Assembly: GCF_002269125.1 (NCBI RefSeq)
Contig: NZ_NQKI01000002.1
Location: forward strand, 1-64,000
DNA: 64,000 nucleotides
From: Pseudomonas lundensis
GTDB lineage: Bacteria > Pseudomonadota > Gammaproteobacteria > Pseudomonadales > Pseudomonadaceae
Reading direction: 5' to 3'
Made by a program: the position numbers and the translations under genes. The notes below the pieces were generated by a model that saw only the letters and a program-made list of their open reading frames with translations, was not told the origin of the DNA and searched no databases. Shown in pieces: positions 1 to 8,495 of this stretch (within the stretch, counting starts at the first letter, position 1; each line of letters starts with the position of its first letter).

Positions 1-1
1 T

Positions 2-241
2 CATCATCTCGTGATCAATGCGGCGGGCATTTTTTGCAGCACACCGATCCAGTTGGGGGGCGTGCCGATACCGGGCACGCCAGCCCTGCCGCTAGCGCCG
101 GGCGAGGTAAAGGGCTTGCAAAGTGTTGAGCTGGACCCGGCGACTCAGTTGCAAGCGTTGTACCTCAAGGCACCTGCGTGCCCGCAATGCGAAATTTTTA
201 AAAAACCCCTTTCAGTGGGAGGTGCGCATGCTGACGCCTGA
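2..241 (+). CDS. vgrG: VgrG, C-terminal end only (partial at window start)
   Basis: This is the last ~79 codons of a T6SS spike protein whose body lies before the window. The frame is open from base 2. The visible tail has the glycine- and proline-rich segment (IQLGGVPIPGTPALP) that follows the DUF2345 beta-helix, then a cysteine pair (CPQC) near the C terminus. The intact-looking tail of the second vgrG in this window (19351) has the same layout: a [17 protein letters not shown] segment and CPLCEAC. VgrG trimers sit on the Hcp tube and carry effectors; the C-terminal extension usually docks the effector or its chaperone. Its stop overlaps the start of the DUF4123 chaperone gene by 14 bases, typical of vgrG-chaperone-effector operons. 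The upstream domains cannot be checked. Confidence 0.82.
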   Translation, partial: HHLVINAAGIFCSTPIQLGGVPIPGTPALPLAPGEVKGLQSVELDPATQLQALYLKAPACPQCEIFKKPLSVGGAHADA

Positions 242-1112
242 CACATTGCCTCGCGACCTGCCCTGGCAAGGCAATGCCTACTTGTTGCTGGATGGCATCA
301 GTGTGCAAAACCTGCGAGTCCGCTTGCACGAGTGGTTTGGTGCCCCGGATTTCCAACTGCTGTATGCCAGCACACCGCTGGCGTCCTGCAACCTTGTGTC
401 TCCTTGCCTGATCACGCTGGATGGGCCGCAAATGCCCGGTTTGCGTCCTTATTTTTCGCACATTGCTGAAGAGTGGGGCTATCTGATTTTCAGCCGTGCC
501 AGCGCATTCGAGGTCATCTGTCATTTGCGTGCGCTGCTGAATGCGCAATACCCGCACGGGCCGAACGTCTGGTTGCGGGTGGCCGATCCCGCCGTCATGC
601 ATGCCTTGCTCACCCATGCTGCCGCTACGCAGTGCACGCACGTGTTCGGGCCTATGGAGCAGGTGGTGCTGCCGGATGCGATCAGTAATAAGTGGCACCA
701 CCACGTGCGCAGCGGTGACACACCGCAGCCCTTGACGGCGCAACCTTATGCCTTGTGTGAGCGCCAGGTGGCTTTGCTCGATGAGGTGCGTCTGCGGGCT
801 ACATGGAGAAGCCTGCATGAACATGTGCAGGAAGAATTCCCGAACCTGCCAATCGGCCAAGACGCGCAAACACGCTGGGAGTGGATTCGCCAGGTGACCG
901 AGGACGCTTATGCATTGGGGTTCAACAGCGAACACGACATCTGCCTGTACGCCAATGTGCAGGTGTTATTGGGTGATGACGCGCTGGAGTCCCATCCCGA
1001 CATCGCCGGGCTGCTGACCCGACCGTCCTCACTCACGCCGACCCAACGTATTACCCAGGCCGCCGAACAGGCGCTAGCCCGCAGCGGCTACGTTGAGGAG
1101 CCCAAGGCATGA
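228..1112 (+). CDS. DUF4123 T6SS effector chaperone (Tap/TEC type)
   Basis: Encodes a 294-residue DUF4123 protein. In this family (VasW of Vibrio, TEC/Tap proteins) the protein binds a cognate effector and loads it on the VgrG tip, and its gene lies directly between vgrG and the effector. The ATG at 228 is chosen because GGGAGG lies just upstream at 218-223 and it overlaps the vgrG stop; the longer open frame from 123 runs deep into vgrG. Family features seen: a YLLLDGIS strand near the N terminus, followed by LLYASTPLASC and SPCLITL segments, and the aromatic GPMEQV stretch mid-protein. The stop is in an ATGA overlap with a short 29-codon ORF, so the reading pattern of a coupled operon continues downstream although the expected effector is absent. 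Confidence 0.85.
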   Translation: MLTPDTLPRDLPWQGNAYLLLDGISVQNLRVRLHEWFGAPDFQLLYASTPLASCNLVSPCLITLDGPQMPGLRPYFSHIAEEWGYLIFSRASAFEVICHLRALLNAQYPHGPNVWLRVADPAVMHALLTHAAATQCTHVFGPMEQVVLPDAISNKWHHHVRSGDTPQPLTAQPYALCERQVALLDEVRLRATWRSLHEHVQEEFPNLPIGQDAQTRWEWIRQVTEDAYALGFNSEHDICLYANVQVLLGDDALESHPDIAGLLTRPSSLTPTQRITQAAEQALARSGYVEEPKA

Positions 1113-1198
1113 GCGCACCGCGTCCAAATTCCACTCATAGGGATATGAGGCCTGAGTTCCCGTCACCGGGTTCGGACTCAACAGCCGAGTCCTCCTAA
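1109..1198 (+). pseudogene. 29-codon ORF, probable 5' stub of a lost T6SS effector gene
   Basis: A 29-residue ORF begins with an ATGA overlap on the DUF4123 stop, exactly where the effector gene of a vgrG-DUF4123-effector operon would start. It begins MSAPRPNST and ends in ESS followed by TAA. The polar, proline-rich sequence looks like the disordered leader of a longer protein rather than a complete small protein. The 98 bases after it (1199-1296) hold no clear frame before the putative immunity gene. My inference is that the effector body has been deleted, leaving the leader. I cannot name the lost effector; a VasX-type pore former is a guess based on the membrane protein that follows. A genuine small peptide is possible but less likely. 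Confidence 0.5.
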
Positions 1199-1296
1199 TG
1201 AGTGGGATTTGTCCTGCATAAATTTCGGAGCGGGACGATTCTTCGGGGTTGCTGAACGGCGCAATGTCGCCGCTTTCCATTTGTCAGGATCCCCTC

Positions 1297-1847
1297 ATGA
1301 CTCACGACACAGCACTCGCTGGCACCAAACCCGCTGCGTTTTATGTGGTTTCGATCAAAAAGTTCCTCTTTATGTGCGTCATCACCATGGGTGGTATTTG
1401 GTGGCGTGGTCCTATCTGCAGTGGACGCACTACAAGCGTTCGACCGGGGCAAATATTTGGCCTGCCTTTAGAAGCATTGTGGGTCTGTTGTATGTTTTTT
1501 CACTCTTCAGCAACGTTCAACGCGCACTCGTTGAGTCCGGTCGCGATTATGAGTGGCATCCGATAAGCCGCTGCATCGTGCTCTATACCGCTTGGATCGT
1601 TTCGAGCTTCACCCTGCTGGTGGAGCCTGAACTTATCCTCGTTGCGCTCAACGCTGTGTTATTGGTGGCCAGTTGCTGGGCGCTGGTAGGGGCTCAAAAG
1701 GCCATCAACTTTCTCCACAACGACCTTCAGGGCAAAAAGAACCATGCACTGAGCTTTGTCGAGGGTCTCTGTGCAGTGGGCGGAGGCGTAGTCTGGGTGC
1801 TGTTGATCTTGATAGCGTCACTTGCGGTTTACATGCCCGTTGAATAG
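1297..1847 (+). pseudogene. Frameshifted multi-pass membrane protein, candidate T6SS immunity protein
   Basis: Two overlapping frames make one protein. The first begins with MTHDTALAGTKPAAF at 1297 (AGGA at 1285-1288) and reads well to ITMGG near 1395. From there the sense continues in another frame with YLVAWSYLQWTHYK and on to the stop at 1847. Adding one base in the GGTGGT stretch near 1392-1398 would restore a product of about 183 residues. The joined protein has a hydrophobic first segment and several more membrane spans (e.g. LILVALNAVLLVASCWALVG and VVWVLLILIASLAVYM), plus a WSYLQW motif typical of small inner-membrane proteins. Location after vgrG-DUF4123 suggests an immunity protein for a membrane-acting effector. 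The shift could be real decay or a sequencing error. Confidence 0.6.
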
Positions 1848-1885
1848 AAGCGTTCGTTGGCCTGACTGATTGTTCACGGGCAATA

Positions 1886-1919
1886 AAAAACCGGGCACCT
1901 TCACAGGTGCCCGGTTTTT
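1886..1919. terminator. Bidirectional rho-independent terminator
   Basis: A perfect 15-base stem (AAAAACCGGGCACCT and its complement) with a TCAC loop, flanked by A and T runs on both sides. It lies between the convergent immunity remnant and putA and can stop transcription from both. Confidence 0.93.
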
Positions 1920-1937
1920 CAAGTTTCGGTTAATGCA

Positions 1938-4900
1938 TCAACCGATGGTCATCAAGCTTGCGTTACCCCCCGCCGCAGCGGTGTTGACGCTCAATGCACG
2001 CTCAATCACCAAGCGTTCCAGTGCGATGTTGGTTTCGCCCTGGGACAGACCTTGCACGCCGACGATAGCGCCCGCACGTTTGGCCACTTGCTGGCACACA
2101 TCGCGCAGTTGGTCACAGTCGCCATGGTGCAGCACAGCGTCGAAGATCACATCGTCCTTGGTCCAGTCAGCGACCAGTTTGACGCGTGCCTGTACTTCTT
2201 TTGGCAAACGGGCCAACAAGGTTTTGGCCAATTCGCTTTGCGGGATAACCGCCGAACTACCCACCGCCAGAACGGCTGCCAGTTGAGTCAGCAGGTCGCT
2301 TTCAGTGTCGGCCAGGCACAGCACGTGTTCACGCGGCAGGATGGCGTAGCTGTTGCGTTCGCCCGTCGGGCCATTCAACAGGCGGGTAATACCGCTTTGC
2401 GAATGGGTGCCGAATTCGCTGCACAATTCGGCCAGTGTTGCCTGCTGATTGCTTTCTGCCCAGGCTTGCAGGGCTTTGAGCGGTTTGCTCAAGGCGTCGC
2501 GGGCCTGGGTGTCTGGCGCGCTGATGGCGTCGACTTTTGCGAACGATTGCTCAATGGCATTGCCCGGACGCGTCGACAGCAGGCGGAACAGGTACAGCGG
2601 ACCACCGGCTTTCGGGCCAGTGCCTGACAAACCTTCACCGCCAAACGGTTGCACACCGACCACCGCGCCGACGATGTTGCGGTTCACGTAGACGTTCCCC
2701 GCATGGACACTGTTGACCACTTTGGCGATGGTCTCGTCGATACGTGTGTGCACGCCCAGCGTGAGGCCGTAGCCCGACGCGTTGATTTGCGCGATCAACT
2801 GGTCAAGGTCTTTGCGCTTGTAACGAACCACGTGCAGCACCGGGCCGAAAATTTCGCGTTCCAGCTCGTCAAAGCTTTCCAGCTCAATCAGGGTCGGCAT
2901 GACGAAGGTGCCGCGCTTGCATTCTTCGATGTCGGCAATTGCCATCTGGTACACGTTGCGACCTTTGTCGCGCATGCCCTGAATGTGTTTTTCGATACCG
3001 GCTTTGGCTTCGGCGTCGATCACCGGGCCAATGTCCACGCACAGGCGCTCAGGGTTGCCCATGCGCGATTCGGCCATGGCACCTTTGAGCATTTCGATGA
3101 CACGGTCAGCCGAATCTTCCTGCAAGCACAGGACACGCAGAGCCGAACAACGCTGACCGGCGCTGTCAAAGGCCGAGGACACCACGTCGATGACCACTTG
3201 TTCGGTCAGCGCTGAAGAGTCGACGATCATGGCATTTTGGCCACCGGTTTCGGCGATCAGCGGGATTGGACGGCCCTGAGCATCCAGGCGGCCCGCGATG
3301 TTGCGTTGCAGCAGACGGGCGACTTCGGTGGAACCGGTGAACATCACGCCTTTGACGCGATCGTCACCCACCAGGCGGGCACCGACGGTTTCGCCACGGC
3401 CCGGCAGCAGTTGCAATACGCCTTCAGGGATACCGGCTTCCAGCAGGATGCGCACAGCTTGTGCCGCCACCAGCGGAGTTTGCTCGGCAGGTTTGGCGAG
3501 TACCGGGTTACCGGCGGCCAGAGCGGCAGCCACCTGACCGCTGAAAATGGCCAGCGGGAAGTTCCACGGGCTGATGCACACCACTGGGCCCAGAGGGCGG
3601 TGGGCATCGTTGGTGAGGTCGTTGCGTGCCTGTACCGCGTAGTAGCGCAAGAAGTCGACGGCTTCTCGGACTTCAGCGATGGCGTTGGCGTAGGTCTTGC
3701 CCGCCTCACGCGCCAGCAGGCCCATGAGTGGCTGGATCTCGGCTTCCATCAAGTCGGCAGCACGCTCCAGAATGGCAGCGCGTTCGGCGGGCGGGGTAGC
3801 CTGCCAGATCGGCGCGACGTTCAGGGCGCACTGGATTGCGTTGTCGGCATCTTCAACGGTGGCTTCTTGCACGTGGCCAACCACGTCACGCAGATCGGAC
3901 GGGTTGAGCACAGGGGCCGGGGTTTCAGTGCTGGACGCGCAGCCGAGCATCGGCGCGGCTTTCCAGTCGTTGTGGGCCGTGGCTAGCAAGGCGCAGGACA
4001 ACGAGGCCAGGCGGTGTTCGTTGGCCATGTCGATGCCGCTGGAGTTGGCGCGCTCGCTGCCATAGAGATCACGCGGCAACGGGATGCGCGGGTGAGGCAA
4101 GCCGAAGCCGCCTTCTTGCGCAGCCATTTGCTCGATCTGCGCGATCGGGTCGGCCACCAGTTCCTGAATCGAAATGCTGTGGTCGGCAATGCGGTTAACG
4201 AACGACGTGTTGGCGCCGTTTTCCAGCAGACGACGTACCAGATACGCCAGCAATGTTTCGTGCGTACCGACCGGTGCGTACACGCGGCAAGGACGGTTCA
4301 GCTTGCCTTCGGACACTTTGCCGACCACTTGCTCGTACAGTGGCTCACCCATGCCGTGCAGGCATTGGAATTCGTACTGGCCAGGGTAATAGTTCTGACC
4401 GGCGATGTGGTAAATAGCCGAAAGTGTCTGGGCGTTGTGGGTCGCAAATTGGGGGTAGATGGCTTCTGGTACGGCCAGCAGTTTTTTCGCGCAGGCAAGG
4501 TAGGACACGTCGGTGTACACCTTGCGGGTGTAGACCGGATAGCCTTCCAGGCCTTCAACTTGGGCGCGTTTGATTTCGCTGTCCCAGTACGCGCCTTTTA
4601 CCAGGCGGATCATCAAGCGGTGACGGCTGCGGCGTGCCAGATCGATCACATAGTCGATCACGTACGGGCAACGCTTCTGGTAAGCCTGAATCACAAAGCC
4701 AATGCCGTTCCAGCCAGCCAGCTGTGGTTCGAAGCACAGGCGCTCCAGCAGGTCGAGCGACAGCTCAAGGCGATCAGCCTCTTCGGCGTCGATGTTCAAG
4801 CCGATGTCATATTGCTTGGCCAACAAGGTCAGCGACAGCAGGCGCGGGTACAACTCGTCCATCACGCGCTCGTACTGGGCACGGCTGTAACGCGGGTGCA

Positions 4901-5891
4901 GGGCCGACAGCTTGATCGAGATGCCAGGGCCTTCATAAATGCCGCGACCGTTCGAAGCCTTGCCGATCGAATGGATCGCCTGCTCGTAGGACGCGAGGTA
5001 TTTTTGCGCGTCAAGCTCGGTGAGTGCAGCTTCACCCAGCATGTCGTAGGAGTAACGGAAGCCTTTAGCTTCGAAACGCGTGGCGTTGGCCAGCGCTTCA
5101 GCGATGGTTTCGCCGGTTACAAACTGTTCGCCCATCAGGCGCATGGCCATGTCGACGCCCTTGCGGATCATCGGCTCGCCGCTTTTACCGATGATGCGGC
5201 TCAGGGAGGAGGTCAGGCCTGCTTCGTTGTGAGTCGATACCAGCTTGCCGGTCAGCAACAGGCCCCAGGTCGCGGCGTTGACGAACAGCGACGGGCTGTT
5301 GCCCAGGTGCGGGTGCCAGTTGCCCGTGCTGATCTTGTCGCGAATCAAGGCGTCACGGGTGCCTTTGTCCGGGATGCGCAGCAGTGCTTCGGCCAGGCAC
5401 ATCAGGGCCACGCCTTCCTGGGACGACAGGGAGAATTCTTGCAGCAGGCCCTGAACGATACCTGCACGGCCACCGGCGCTCTTCTGGTTGCGCAGTTTTT
5501 CGGCAATCGACGCAGCCAGGGTTTGCGTAGCCTCGGACATCGGCGCAGGCAGACGGGCCTGCTCGATCAGCATCGGAACCACTTCAGGTTCCGGGCGACG
5601 GTAGGCAGAAGTAATGGCGGCGCGCAGTACGGACTGCGGCAGGATGCTTTCTGCGAACTCCAGGAAGCACTGGTGCGCGTGATCGGCTTGCACGTCGTCG
5701 GCGTCATCGCTGGCCGCGCCAGGGATACCGCTCAACTCGGTCAGGGTTGCACCACCCTCGAGTTTTTCCAGGTAATTGAAGATTGCCTGCTTGATCAGCC
5801 AGTGTGGCGTGCGATCAATCGAAGTCGCGGCGGCCTTCAGGCGCTCGCGGGTCGGGTCATCAAGTTTGACCCCAAGGGTGGTGGTAGCCAT
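1938..5891 (-). CDS. putA: Trifunctional proline utilisation protein PutA
   Basis: A 1317-residue PutA, the usual length of the trifunctional form. It oxidises proline to glutamate in two steps (FAD proline dehydrogenase, then NAD delta-1-pyrroline-5-carboxylate dehydrogenase) and represses its own promoter. Residues ~1-50 are the ribbon-helix-helix DNA-binding domain (TTLGVKLDDPTRERLK). The PRODH barrel spans roughly residues 180-560 (e.g. IRLVKGAYWDSEIKRAQVEG). The aldehyde dehydrogenase part spans ~630-1120, with GPVVCISPWNFPLAIFSGQ, the ETGGQNAMIVDSSA stretch and the catalytic cysteine in SAGQRCSALR. A C-terminal ALDH-like/flap region follows. It is divergent from putP across a region with six GTTGCA hexamers, the known PutA operator core. 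Confidence 0.98.
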   Translation of the reverse strand: MATTTLGVKLDDPTRERLKAAATSIDRTPHWLIKQAIFNYLEKLEGGATLTELSGIPGAASDDADDVQADHAHQCFLEFAESILPQSVLRAAITSAYRRPEPEVVPMLIEQARLPAPMSEATQTLAASIAEKLRNQKSAGGRAGIVQGLLQEFSLSSQEGVALMCLAEALLRIPDKGTRDALIRDKISTGNWHPHLGNSPSLFVNAATWGLLLTGKLVSTHNEAGLTSSLSRIIGKSGEPMIRKGVDMAMRLMGEQFVTGETIAEALANATRFEAKGFRYSYDMLGEAALTELDAQKYLASYEQAIHSIGKASNGRGIYEGPGISIKLSALHPRYSRAQYERVMDELYPRLLSLTLLAKQYDIGLNIDAEEADRLELSLDLLERLCFEPQLAGWNGIGFVIQAYQKRCPYVIDYVIDLARRSRHRLMIRLVKGAYWDSEIKRAQVEGLEGYPVYTRKVYTDVSYLACAKKLLAVPEAIYPQFATHNAQTLSAIYHIAGQNYYPGQYEFQCLHGMGEPLYEQVVGKVSEGKLNRPCRVYAPVGTHETLLAYLVRRLLENGANTSFVNRIADHSISIQELVADPIAQIEQMAAQEGGFGLPHPRIPLPRDLYGSERANSSGIDMANEHRLASLSCALLATAHNDWKAAPMLGCASSTETPAPVLNPSDLRDVVGHVQEATVEDADNAIQCALNVAPIWQATPPAERAAILERAADLMEAEIQPLMGLLAREAGKTYANAIAEVREAVDFLRYYAVQARNDLTNDAHRPLGPVVCISPWNFPLAIFSGQVAAALAAGNPVLAKPAEQTPLVAAQAVRILLEAGIPEGVLQLLPGRGETVGARLVGDDRVKGVMFTGSTEVARLLQRNIAGRLDAQGRPIPLIAETGGQNAMIVDSSALTEQVVIDVVSSAFDSAGQRCSALRVLCLQEDSADRVIEMLKGAMAESRMGNPERLCVDIGPVIDAEAKAGIEKHIQGMRDKGRNVYQMAIADIEECKRGTFVMPTLIELESFDELEREIFGPVLHVVRYKRKDLDQLIAQINASGYGLTLGVHTRIDETIAKVVNSVHAGNVYVNRNIVGAVVGVQPFGGEGLSGTGPKAGGPLYLFRLLSTRPGNAIEQSFAKVDAISAPDTQARDALSKPLKALQAWAESNQQATLAELCSEFGTHSQSGITRLLNGPTGERNSYAILPREHVLCLADTESDLLTQLAAVLAVGSSAVIPQSELAKTLLARLPKEVQARVKLVADWTKDDVIFDAVLHHGDCDQLRDVCQQVAKRAGAIVGVQGLSQGETNIALERLVIERALSVNTAAAGGNASLMTIG

Positions 5892-6349
5892 ATTTTTATC
5901 CTCATGGGTGCCGCATTTGCGCGGCAGCAGCTGGCGGCAAGATTAGCTCTGCGCACATCGAGGTGCAACCTAGTGCAACCCGTTTTTTTGAGGATTGTTC
6001 GACAGTTCGTCAGGTATTTTCATGCCCCGTATTTTTTTGCACAGGGTTGGTGCTTTTTCTTTGCTTAAGTGCGGTTCTTGCTCCGAAAAGGAGCAAAAAA
6101 ACCGAATTGAGACGAAAAGGCGACAAGGTGCAACTTGTCAGACAAAAACTGGTTGCACCTGATTTGCTTTGTTGCATAGCATTCGCCGCTAAGGTGCAAC
6201 CTCTTCACTGTTGGGTTCATCGGCTGATGATTTTCCTGGGGAAACGTCAGTTATAAATGCGCGGCTATGTTCTTCGTCTCAAACAGGACGTTTGTGAGCG
6301 TCCCACCAGACCGCTGCTAAACATAAAAACAATGCCAGGGCTTAATTCA
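5892..6349. promoter_or_regulatory. putA-putP divergent control region with six GTTGCA-type PutA sites
   Basis: This intergenic stretch carries GTTGCA (or its complement TGCAAC) at 5964-5969, 5974-5979, 6129-6134, 6152-6157, 6171-6176 and 6195-6200. Several are extended as AGGTGCAAC or GGTTGCACC. GTTGCA is the core recognised by the PutA ribbon-helix-helix domain in E. coli. The sites fall into two groups: a close tandem pair next to putA and four nearer putP, at spacings that could support looping. Repression of both genes in the absence of proline, relieved when PutA moves to the membrane, is the expected logic. No long conserved gene lies here. Confidence 0.8.
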
Positions 6350-7837
6350 ATGAGTGTTAGTAACCCAACCCTGATCACGTTCGTGATCTATATCGTGGCA
6401 ATGGTGCTGATTGGCTTCATGGCCTATCGCTCCACCAACAACCTGTCTGATTACATTCTCGGCGGCCGTAGCTTGGGCAGCGTTGTGACGGCTTTGTCCG
6501 CTGGCGCCTCGGACATGAGCGGCTGGTTGTTGATGGGTTTGCCGGGTGCGATTTATGTTTCCGGCCTGTCGGAAAGCTGGATTGCCATCGGTCTGGTGAC
6601 CGGTGCCTACCTGAACTGGCTGTTTGTGGCGGGTCGCCTGCGGGTTCAGACCGAGCACAACGGCGATGCACTGACCCTTCCGGATTACTTCGCCAGCCGT
6701 TTTGAAGACAAAAGCGGCCTGCTGCGGATTATTTCTGCCATCGTGATTCTGGTGTTCTTCACCATCTACTGCGCTTCCGGCATTGTGGCCGGTGCCCGTC
6801 TGTTTGAAAGCACCTTCGGCATGCCGTACGAAACCGCACTGTGGGCAGGCGCAGCAGCGACTATCGCTTACACCTTCGTCGGCGGTTTCCTGGCTGTAAG
6901 CTGGACGGATACCGTTCAGGCCACCCTGATGATCTTCGCGTTGATCCTGACGCCAATCATCGTGCTGTTGGCGACCGGCGGCGTGGACACCACCTTTTTG
7001 GCAATCGAAGCCCAAGACCCAAGCAACTTCGACATGCTTAAAGGCACGACCTTCATCGGCATCATCTCGCTGATGGGCTGGGGGTTGGGTTACTTCGGCC
7101 AGCCGCACATTCTGGCGCGCTTCATGGCCGCAGACTCCGTGAAGTCGATCGCCAAAGCGCGTCGTATCTCCATGGCGTGGATGATCCTGTGCCTGGCCGG
7201 TACGGTTGCCGTGGGCTTCTTCGGTATCGCTTACTTTTCGGCGCACCCGGAAGTGGCCGGTCCCGTGACTGAAAACCCTGAGCGTGTGTTCATTGAACTG
7301 GCCAAGTTGCTGTTCAATCCGTGGATTGCCGGTGTGTTGCTGTCGGCTATTCTGGCTGCCGTGATGAGCACCTTGAGCTGCCAGTTGCTGGTGTGTTCCA
7401 GCGCCCTGACCGAAGACTTCTACAAAGCCTTCCTGCGCAAAAATGCGTCGCAGAAAGAACTGGTATGGGTCGGTCGCGCCATGGTCCTGGTGGTGGCATT
7501 GATCGCCATCGCGCTGGCTGCCAACCCTGATAACCGCGTTCTTGGCTTGGTGAGCTACGCATGGGCAGGCTTCGGCGCCGCGTTCGGCCCTGTGGTTCTG
7601 ATCTCCGTGCTGTGGAAAGGCATGACCCGTAACGGTGCGCTGGCCGGTATCGTGGTGGGCGCCATTACGGTCATCGTGTGGAAGCACTTCGAGCTGCTGG
7701 GTCTGTACGAAATCATCCCGGGTTTCATCTTCGCCAGCATCGCTATTCTGGCGGTCAGCGTCATGGGCAAAGGCCCTAGCACGAAGATGGTCGAGCGCTT
7801 CGACGCTGCCGAGAAAGACTTCAAGCTAAACCGTTAA
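6350..7837 (+). CDS. putP: Sodium/proline symporter PutP
   Basis: A 495-residue sodium:solute symporter that imports proline with Na+ across the inner membrane. The start at 6350 (MSVSNPTLITFVIYI) matches the family N terminus; the open frame begins at 6257 but the extra residues are polar and unlike PutP. Motifs: DYILGGRSLG followed by ALSAGASDMSGWLLMG (Na+ and proline site region), GFLAVSWTDTVQATLMIFALILTP, and MGWGLGYFGQPHILARFMA. Thirteen hydrophobic segments can be traced. Sequence resembles E. coli PutP nearly throughout. It faces putA and shares its operator region, so proline uptake and breakdown should be co-regulated. A strong terminator follows at 7872. Confidence 0.97.
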   Translation: MSVSNPTLITFVIYIVAMVLIGFMAYRSTNNLSDYILGGRSLGSVVTALSAGASDMSGWLLMGLPGAIYVSGLSESWIAIGLVTGAYLNWLFVAGRLRVQTEHNGDALTLPDYFASRFEDKSGLLRIISAIVILVFFTIYCASGIVAGARLFESTFGMPYETALWAGAAATIAYTFVGGFLAVSWTDTVQATLMIFALILTPIIVLLATGGVDTTFLAIEAQDPSNFDMLKGTTFIGIISLMGWGLGYFGQPHILARFMAADSVKSIAKARRISMAWMILCLAGTVAVGFFGIAYFSAHPEVAGPVTENPERVFIELAKLLFNPWIAGVLLSAILAAVMSTLSCQLLVCSSALTEDFYKAFLRKNASQKELVWVGRAMVLVVALIAIALAANPDNRVLGLVSYAWAGFGAAFGPVVLISVLWKGMTRNGALAGIVVGAITVIVWKHFELLGLYEIIPGFIFASIAILAVSVMGKGPSTKMVERFDAAEKDFKLNR

Positions 7838-7871
7838 GTGCATTGAGCTTCGGCTCGCGGCACTGTTCCTG

Positions 7872-7909
7872 AAAACGGCCCGTCTCTTTTGGAGGCGGGC
7901 CGTTTTTTT
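7872..7909 (+). terminator. Rho-independent terminator after putP
   Basis: An AAAACGGCCCG / CGGGCCGTTTT stem with a short TC/T-rich loop, followed by a run of T. It begins about 35 bases after the putP stop. Confidence 0.92.
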
Positions 7910-8064
7910 ATGCGAGTGATTCTTTGGCAGGAAATTGAAGAAGGCATTCTGTAAGAGGATTCCTGGTGGTGACGAGGAAACGTCTGAGCCTGTTTTAACG
8001 CTTCATTCCACGTCTAGCCTTGTCTCAACGCTCGCTTATGAGCGTCAACTCAAGGAGTGTGTTG

Positions 8065-8406
8065 ATGGGCCGGAAAGTCATTCGCGGTGATATCTCGCTG
8101 CATAAAATACCGTTTCAGTTCCAGAGCCAGTATGTATGGACGATTCAGCTGTTTATCGTTTTACCCAACGGTATTCGCAAGCAACTCGGCATGATCAGTG
8201 AACCCACATCAATCAGAGAGCCCTGGAATTTTGCATTCAATTTCGATGATGAACATACCCCTGACGGTGTAGGGCACTATGGGATTCGGGTTGAGGTACT
8301 GGACGGAACCGTCGTGGTTGCGGATGCCGATCAAAGCTTTTCAATTGCCTGGCATAACGATGCGCCAAGCTTTCAGCAACTGGTGCTTGAACCCCAAGCC
8401 ATTTGA
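8065..8406 (+). CDS. Conserved hypothetical protein, 113 residues
   Basis: I do not recognise this gene. The start at 8065 (MGRKVIRGDISL) is favoured because AAGGAG lies at 8052-8057, seven bases away; the frame stays open to 8020 but without a comparable site. The product is soluble and rich in beta-type sequence (FQSQYVWTIQLFIVLPNG; HYGIRVEVLDGTVVVADAD), without signal peptide or membrane span, and looks like a small beta-sandwich. It lies between the putP terminator and rlmJ with its own upstream gap of about 155 bases, so it is probably a single-gene unit. Confidence 0.7.
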   Translation: MGRKVIRGDISLHKIPFQFQSQYVWTIQLFIVLPNGIRKQLGMISEPTSIREPWNFAFNFDDEHTPDGVGHYGIRVEVLDGTVVVADADQSFSIAWHNDAPSFQQLVLEPQAI

Positions 8407-8495
8407 CCGGTAACACCGTCGGGCGCGGGGGGTGGCATAACGCCTGACGACATGGGCTGCACAGGGTAAACTTCGCCCCCTGCGCAGGAGCAACC

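Noticed and set aside
4014..6068. 684-codon open frame opposite putA, crossing the putA start
   Set aside because: Antisense shadow in GC-rich coding sequence. It runs across the operator region and has no domain signal.
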